The notes beneath the pieces were generated by a model. It searched no databases. It saw only the letters and a program-made list of their open reading frames with translations, and had not been told where the DNA came from. This document shows, piece after piece, positions 22,736 through 26,768 of a DNA stretch of 26,768 nt; positions within the stretch are counted from its first letter, which is position 1, and each line of letters begins with the position of its first letter. The DNA is from CALFMR01 sp035550595 (lineage in GTDB: Bacteria; Acidobacteriota; Vicinamibacteria; Vicinamibacterales; SCN-69-37). Position numbers and translations under genes: made by a program. The stretch spans positions 1-26,768 of the forward strand of contig DASZOV010000066.1 of the NCBI GenBank assembly GCA_035550595.1, written 5' to 3'.

Positions 22736-22748
22736 TGGGAGGTCCGGC

Positions 22749-24650
22749 TTGTCTTCGCGCGCCGTCCGCGCAGACTCCACGCTGCGCTCGTGGCTGTTCG
22801 CCACGGCATCTACTTCAGGGTCGTCTCACGCCGGGTCCGCACCCTGGTGGCAGGTGATGTGCCTCACGGGCGTCGACTACTTCTCGACGCTCGGTTACCA
22901 ACCCGGCATCGCGTTTCTCGCAGCGGGCTACCTCTCGCCGCTCGCCACGCTCGTCCTCGTGCTGCTCACGCTCGTCGGCGCGCTGCCGGTCTACGGCCGC
23001 ATCGCCGCGCTCAGTCCGAATGGCCAGGGCAGCCTCGCCGTGCTCGAGGAACGGCTGCCACGGTGGCGTGGCAAGGCGTTCGTGCTCGTTCTGCTCGGAT
23101 TCGCCGCGACCGACTTCGTCATCACGATCACGCTCTCGGCCGCCGACGCCACCGCGCACATCGTCGAGAACCCGTTCGTGCCGGACTGGCTGCACCATCA
23201 GCTCGGCATCACGCTCCTGCTCGTCGCCGCGCTCGGCGGCATCTTTCTCAAAGGCTTCCGCGAGGCGATCGGCATTGCCGTGCTGCTCGTCGGCACGTAT
23301 CTCCTGCTGAACGCGTTCGTCGTGAGCTACGAGCTCGTCGCGCTGTGGCGGGACCCGGCGGAGATTTCGACGTGGATGAGCCGGCTCCTCATCCAGCAGT
23401 CGAATCCACTGCTCATGATCGGCCTGTCGTTGTGGTTCTTCCCGAAGCTCGCCCTCGGACTCTCGGGCTTCGAGACGGGCGTCGCCGTGATGCCGCTCGT
23501 CGCCGGCGAAGGCGCGACCGACGAGGAACGGCTGCAGTCGCGCATCCGGCACACGAAGACGCTGCTCGGCACGGCCGCGGCCATCATGAGCGTGCTGCTC
23601 ATCGGCAGCGCGGTCGTGACGGCCACGCGCGTGCCCGCCGATGCGATGCGCGCCGGCGGCGAGGCGAGCGGACGCGTGCTCGCCTATCTCGCGCACCGCG
23701 ATCTCGGTCAGTGGTTCGGCTCGGTGTACGACCTCGCCACGATCGCGATTCTCTGGTTCGCGGGCGCGTCGGCGATGGCGGGTCTCCTCAACCTCGTGCC
23801 GCGTTATCTCCCACGCTACGGCATGGCGCCCGACTGGGCGCGCGCCACGCGGCCGCTCGTGCTGCTCATCACGGCGATCGGCTGCCTCGTCACGATCATC
23901 TTCCGGGCCGACGTCGACGCGCAGGGTGGGGCGTACGCGACGGGCGTGCTCGTGCTCATCACGTCGGCGGCCGTGGCCGTGACGATCGCGCAGACGCGGC
24001 ACCGGCGCGCGTTCCTCGTCGTCACGCTCATCTTCGTCTACACGACGATCATCAACATGGTCGAGCGGCCGGAAGGACTGAAGATCGCCGCGTGGTTCAT
24101 CGCCGCGATCGTGGTCTCCTCGCTCATCTCACGCGCCGTGCGCTCGACGGAAATCCGCATCGAGAGCGTGGACTACGACGACGGCGCGCTCGCCTTCATC
24201 CGTGAAGCTGCTGGCCGGCGCCTCCTGCGCATCGTCGCCAGCCGGCCCGGTACGAGCGGGACGGAAGAGTACCAGCGCAAGCTGCTCAACGCGCAGCACG
24301 CGCACCATCTGTCGTCACACGACTACGTGCTCTTCCTCGAAGTACGGCCGGGCGACGTCTCGGCGTTCACGGGATCGCTGCACGTCCAAGGCGTGAGCGT
24401 CGGGGCTCACCGCGTGCTGCGCTGCACAAGCCCGGCCGTGCCGAACGCGATCGCGGCGCTGCTCCTCGATCTGCGTGATCGCACCTACAGCATTCCGCAC
24501 GCGTATTTCGGCTGGACCGAAGGCAACCCGGTCGCGTATCTACTGAAGTTCCTCGCGTTCGGCGAAGGCGACACCGCACCGGTCTGTCGTGAAGTGCTGC
24601 GCCAGGCGGAACCCGATCCGTCGCGCCGCCCGCGCATCCACGTCGGCTGA
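22749..24650 (+). CDS. APC-superfamily permease under c-di-AMP riboswitch, probable KimA/KUP-like potassium transporter (copy 2)
   Basis: A 633-residue protein starting at TTG 22749, chosen because GGGAGG lies 6 nt upstream and earlier starts fall inside the riboswitch. Its architecture matches copy 1: about 12 helices, TGVDYFSTLGYQPGIAF in helix 1, FPKLALGLSGFETGVAVMPLVAG, and a C-terminal cytoplasmic domain with VLFLEVRPGD, RVLRCTSPAVPNAIAALLLD and SIPHAYFGW. The two proteins look more than half identical, strongest in the first helices and the C-terminus, so they arose by tandem duplication. The upstream riboswitch ties it to c-di-AMP, the second messenger that limits potassium uptake. Its stop codon lies in a hairpin shared with the convergent Nudix gene. 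Confidence 0.85.
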   Translation: MSSRAVRADSTLRSWLFATASTSGSSHAGSAPWWQVMCLTGVDYFSTLGYQPGIAFLAAGYLSPLATLVLVLLTLVGALPVYGRIAALSPNGQGSLAVLEERLPRWRGKAFVLVLLGFAATDFVITITLSAADATAHIVENPFVPDWLHHQLGITLLLVAALGGIFLKGFREAIGIAVLLVGTYLLLNAFVVSYELVALWRDPAEISTWMSRLLIQQSNPLLMIGLSLWFFPKLALGLSGFETGVAVMPLVAGEGATDEERLQSRIRHTKTLLGTAAAIMSVLLIGSAVVTATRVPADAMRAGGEASGRVLAYLAHRDLGQWFGSVYDLATIAILWFAGASAMAGLLNLVPRYLPRYGMAPDWARATRPLVLLITAIGCLVTIIFRADVDAQGGAYATGVLVLITSAAVAVTIAQTRHRRAFLVVTLIFVYTTIINMVERPEGLKIAAWFIAAIVVSSLISRAVRSTEIRIESVDYDDGALAFIREAAGRRLLRIVASRPGTSGTEEYQRKLLNAQHAHHLSSHDYVLFLEVRPGDVSAFTGSLHVQGVSVGAHRVLRCTSPAVPNAIAALLLDLRDRTYSIPHAYFGWTEGNPVAYLLKFLAFGEGDTAPVCREVLRQAEPDPSRRPRIHVG

Positions 24651-24662
24651 ACGCATCAGCCG
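24644..24662. terminator. Hairpin spanning both stop codons of convergent genes
   Basis: CGGCTGA (24644-24650), loop ACGCA, TCAGCCG (24656-24662). It is a perfect 7-bp inverted repeat that includes the TGA of the permease on the plus strand and the TGA of the Nudix gene on the minus strand. There is no T tract. It may protect or terminate both transcripts. Confidence 0.5.
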
Positions 24663-25120
24663 CCCACGAGGGCCGCGAGCCGATCGAGGAGCGCGGCCTG
24701 GGCCGGATTGATGACCGAACGCGCGTCGGGAATGGTGAAGAACTGCACGCGATCGACTTCCGGGACATTGATCTGCCGGCCCGAGCGCGGCGGCCATTCG
24801 ATCGTGGCCTCGACGCTCACGAGCGCCGCGGGATCACACGTGCCTTCGAACGCCCACGCGTGGACGACCTTGCCGCTCTTCTGCGTGATCCGGCCGAGTG
24901 GCAGGTAGGGCGGACAGCCGTCGAATCCGGTTTCTTCGTGGAACTCGCGGATGGCCGCGTCGAGCGGCGCTTCGCCCTCGTCGAGGCCGCCCTTGGGAAT
25001 CGTCCACGCGCCGGCGTCGCGTGCCTGCCAGAACGGCCCGCCCGGATGCGCGAGCAACACTTCGAGCGTATCGCCCTGGCGGCGATACATCACGAGACCC
25101 GCGCTCTCCCGGAGAGGCAT
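24656..25120 (-). CDS. Nudix hydrolase
   Basis: A 154-residue protein with a complete Nudix box at residues 44-66: Gly44, Glu50, Arg58-Glu59, Glu62-Glu63, Gly65 (GGLDEGEAPLDAAIREFHEETG). It starts with SAGLVMYRRQGDTLEVLLAHPGGPFWQARDAGAWTIPKGG, typical of the subgroup annotated as MutT-like or diadenosine-polyphosphate hydrolases. These hydrolyse nucleoside diphosphate-linked substrates with Mg2+; the substrate here is not known. It follows cimA by 24 nt on the same strand and is probably co-transcribed. The SD is weak. Confidence 0.9.
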   Translation of the reverse strand: MPLRESAGLVMYRRQGDTLEVLLAHPGGPFWQARDAGAWTIPKGGLDEGEAPLDAAIREFHEETGFDGCPPYLPLGRITQKSGKVVHAWAFEGTCDPAALVSVEATIEWPPRSGRQINVPEVDRVQFFTIPDARSVINPAQAALLDRLAALVGG

Positions 25121-25144
25121 GACGCGGCGTCCCGGCGTCCAGCC

Positions 25145-26740
25145 TCAGGCGACCGGTGCCGCCGGTTCGACCGCCACCGGATGACGCTCGCGCATCAGCT
25201 CGAGACGGATGGCGTCGATGAGCGCGTTCCAGCTCGCCTCGATGACGTTGTCCGACACGCCGACGGTCGACCAGCTCGCTTTGTGATCCGACCACTCGAT
25301 GAGCACGCGCACTTTCGCCGCCGTGCCCTTGTAGGAATCGAGCACGCGGACCTTGTAGTCGGTCAGCCGCACGTCGGCCGTCTGCGGGTAGATGGCCGAC
25401 AGACACTTGCGCAGACACAGATGCAACGCGTTGAACGGCCCGTTGCCAGCCGCCGTCGCCGTGTGAACGCCGTCGTCGCCGCGCAGGCGCACGGTGGCCG
25501 TGGCCTCGGTCGTGCCCTCGCCCGCCGACTTCATCGTCACTTCGTAACCCTCGACGTCGAAGAAGTGGACGCCGGGGTGCAGGGCCTCGCGCACGAGCAG
25601 CTCGAACGTGCCTTCGGCGGCCTCCAGCTCGTACCCGTCGTACTCCATCTGCTTGATGCGCTCGAGCAGCCCGCGCCGCTGCGCGTCGTCGAGCCGCGCG
25701 GCGAGACCGCGCTGTTGCAGCTTGTAGGTGATGTTCGCGCGCCCCGACAGGTCGCTCACGAGCACGCGCTGGCGGTTGCCGACGCGCTCGGGCTCGATGT
25801 GCTCGTAGGTGGATCGATCCTTCAGCACCGCGCTCACGTGGATGCCGCCCTTGTGCGCGAAGGCGCTCTTGCCGACGTACGGCAGATCGCCGGGCAGCGG
25901 CAGATTCGCGAGGTCGGCGATGAACGTACACGTCGATGTGAGCGTCGCGAGCCGATCGGCGCCGATCGTCTCGTATCCGAGCTTCAACTCGAGATTGGCG
26001 ATGACCGACGTCAGGTTCACGTTCCCACACCGCTCGCCGTAGCCGTTGAGGCAGCCTTGCACGTGCGTCGCGCCGGCGCGGACGGCCGCGAGCGCGTTCG
26101 CCACGGCCACGCCCGAGTCGTTGTGCGGATGGATGCCGATCACGCCGCCGAACCGGCGGCGCATCTCGGCCACGAGCTCCTCGACCCGGTCGGTCATCGT
26201 GCCGCCGTTCGTGTCGCAGAGGCACAGCACGTCGGCGCCCGCCGCGTGCGCGGCTTCGAGCGTCCGCAGGGCGTAGTCGGGATTCGCCCGGAAGCCGTCG
26301 AAGAAGTGCTCCGCGTCGTAGACCACCTCGCGGCCGTGCGCCTTCACGTACGAAACGGTCTCGGCGATCAGCGCGAGGTTCTCGTCGAGGCCGATCTCGA
26401 GCGCACGGCGGACGTGCAGATCCCACGTCTTGCCGAAGATCGCCACGGTTGGCGTCTCGGCGGCGACGAGCGCCAGGACGTTCGGATCCTCGTCGACGCG
26501 GTTGCGGGCGAAGCGCGTCGATCCGAACGCCGTCAGCTTCGCGTGATTGAAGTGCAGATCGCGGGCGCGCGCGAAGAACTCTTTGTCCTTCGGATTCGAC
26601 CCCGGCCATCCGCCTTCGATGTAGTCGATCCCGAGCTCGTCGAGCTTCTGCGCGATGACGAGCTTGTCGTCGACCGAGAAGGAAATGGCTTCGCCCTGCG
26701 TCCCGTCGCGGAGCGTCGTGTCGAACGTGAAGATCCTCAT
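25145..26740 (-). CDS. cimA: (R)-citramalate synthase
   Basis: A 531-residue enzyme condensing acetyl-CoA with pyruvate to citramalate, which leads to 2-oxobutyrate and isoleucine without threonine. The N-terminal HMGL-like TIM barrel begins FDTTLRDGTQGEAISFSVDDKL (catalytic Arg11-Asp12) and has the metal-binding IGIHPHNDSGVAVANALAAV, the strand GCLNGYGERCGNVNL and KSAFAHKGGIHVSAVLKD. The C-terminal LeuA-type regulatory domain (about 390-520) would bind isoleucine; its end LLEW-type segment (KVRVLIEWSDHKASWSTVGVSDNVIEASWNALIDAI) is typical of the long CimA type. This distinguishes it from 2-isopropylmalate and homocitrate synthases. The ATG at 26740 is preceded by a G-rich run (GACGGGGGCC). 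Confidence 0.93.
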   Translation of the reverse strand: MRIFTFDTTLRDGTQGEAISFSVDDKLVIAQKLDELGIDYIEGGWPGSNPKDKEFFARARDLHFNHAKLTAFGSTRFARNRVDEDPNVLALVAAETPTVAIFGKTWDLHVRRALEIGLDENLALIAETVSYVKAHGREVVYDAEHFFDGFRANPDYALRTLEAAHAAGADVLCLCDTNGGTMTDRVEELVAEMRRRFGGVIGIHPHNDSGVAVANALAAVRAGATHVQGCLNGYGERCGNVNLTSVIANLELKLGYETIGADRLATLTSTCTFIADLANLPLPGDLPYVGKSAFAHKGGIHVSAVLKDRSTYEHIEPERVGNRQRVLVSDLSGRANITYKLQQRGLAARLDDAQRRGLLERIKQMEYDGYELEAAEGTFELLVREALHPGVHFFDVEGYEVTMKSAGEGTTEATATVRLRGDDGVHTATAAGNGPFNALHLCLRKCLSAIYPQTADVRLTDYKVRVLDSYKGTAAKVRVLIEWSDHKASWSTVGVSDNVIEASWNALIDAIRLELMRERHPVAVEPAAPVA

Positions 26741-26768
26741 GGCCCCCGTCTCTGGCTGGATCCCGGCC

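Noticed and set aside
22659..22748. Earlier start of the second permease
   Set aside because: This segment belongs to the c-di-AMP riboswitch, and a strong SD is correctly placed for TTG 22749.

Overview
The window is about 67% G+C, densely coded, and reads as a chromosomal segment of an acidobacterium, most likely a Vicinamibacteria-type soil lineage. The strongest taxonomic sign is two PadR regulator + duplicated orphan ABC permease (ADOP family) cassettes, a hallmark of Acidobacteriota. This assignment is inferred from gene content; no marker rRNA or ribosomal gene is present.

Layout. 32-5062: ACT-domain sensor protein, a small outer-membrane barrel, an RND-type periplasmic adaptor lipoprotein without its pump, a small unknown protein, and an ankyrin-repeat protein behind a promoter and a long hairpin that covers its ribosome binding site. 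5280-6563: an overlapping two-gene module with an AbiEii-type nucleotidyltransferase (candidate toxin-antitoxin) and a DUF2277 protein. 6610-13978: two PadR-ADOP cassettes arranged tail to tail around an FAD monooxygenase that follows the second permease; a palindromic operator overlaps the start of each padR. 14021-16320: a B12-type binding protein, an intact RHH/PIN toxin-antitoxin pair with its own promoter and operator, a truncated monooxygenase remnant, and a decayed second toxin-antitoxin pair of which only the antitoxin is intact. 16321-20469: an NtrY-like kinase and NtrC-like sigma54 activator, divergent from a receiver-PP2C phosphatase whose receiver closely resembles that of the activator. 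20667-24650: two tandem paralogous APC-superfamily permeases; the second is preceded by a clear ydaO/yuaA-type cyclic di-AMP riboswitch, which points to potassium transport. 24656-26740: a Nudix hydrolase and citramalate synthase (cimA) on the minus strand.

Regulation. Several genes lack a Shine-Dalgarno sequence and have a -10-like hexamer 6-8 nt before the start codon, so leaderless transcripts look common; others have strong SD sites. Three intergenic regions (686-860, 5055-5279, 20470-20666) carry the same set of palindromic or repeated modules, placed just 3' of genes.

Most notable: the cyclic di-AMP riboswitch on one of two duplicated transporters, the SD-sequestering structured leader of the ankyrin gene, and the intergenic repeat modules.
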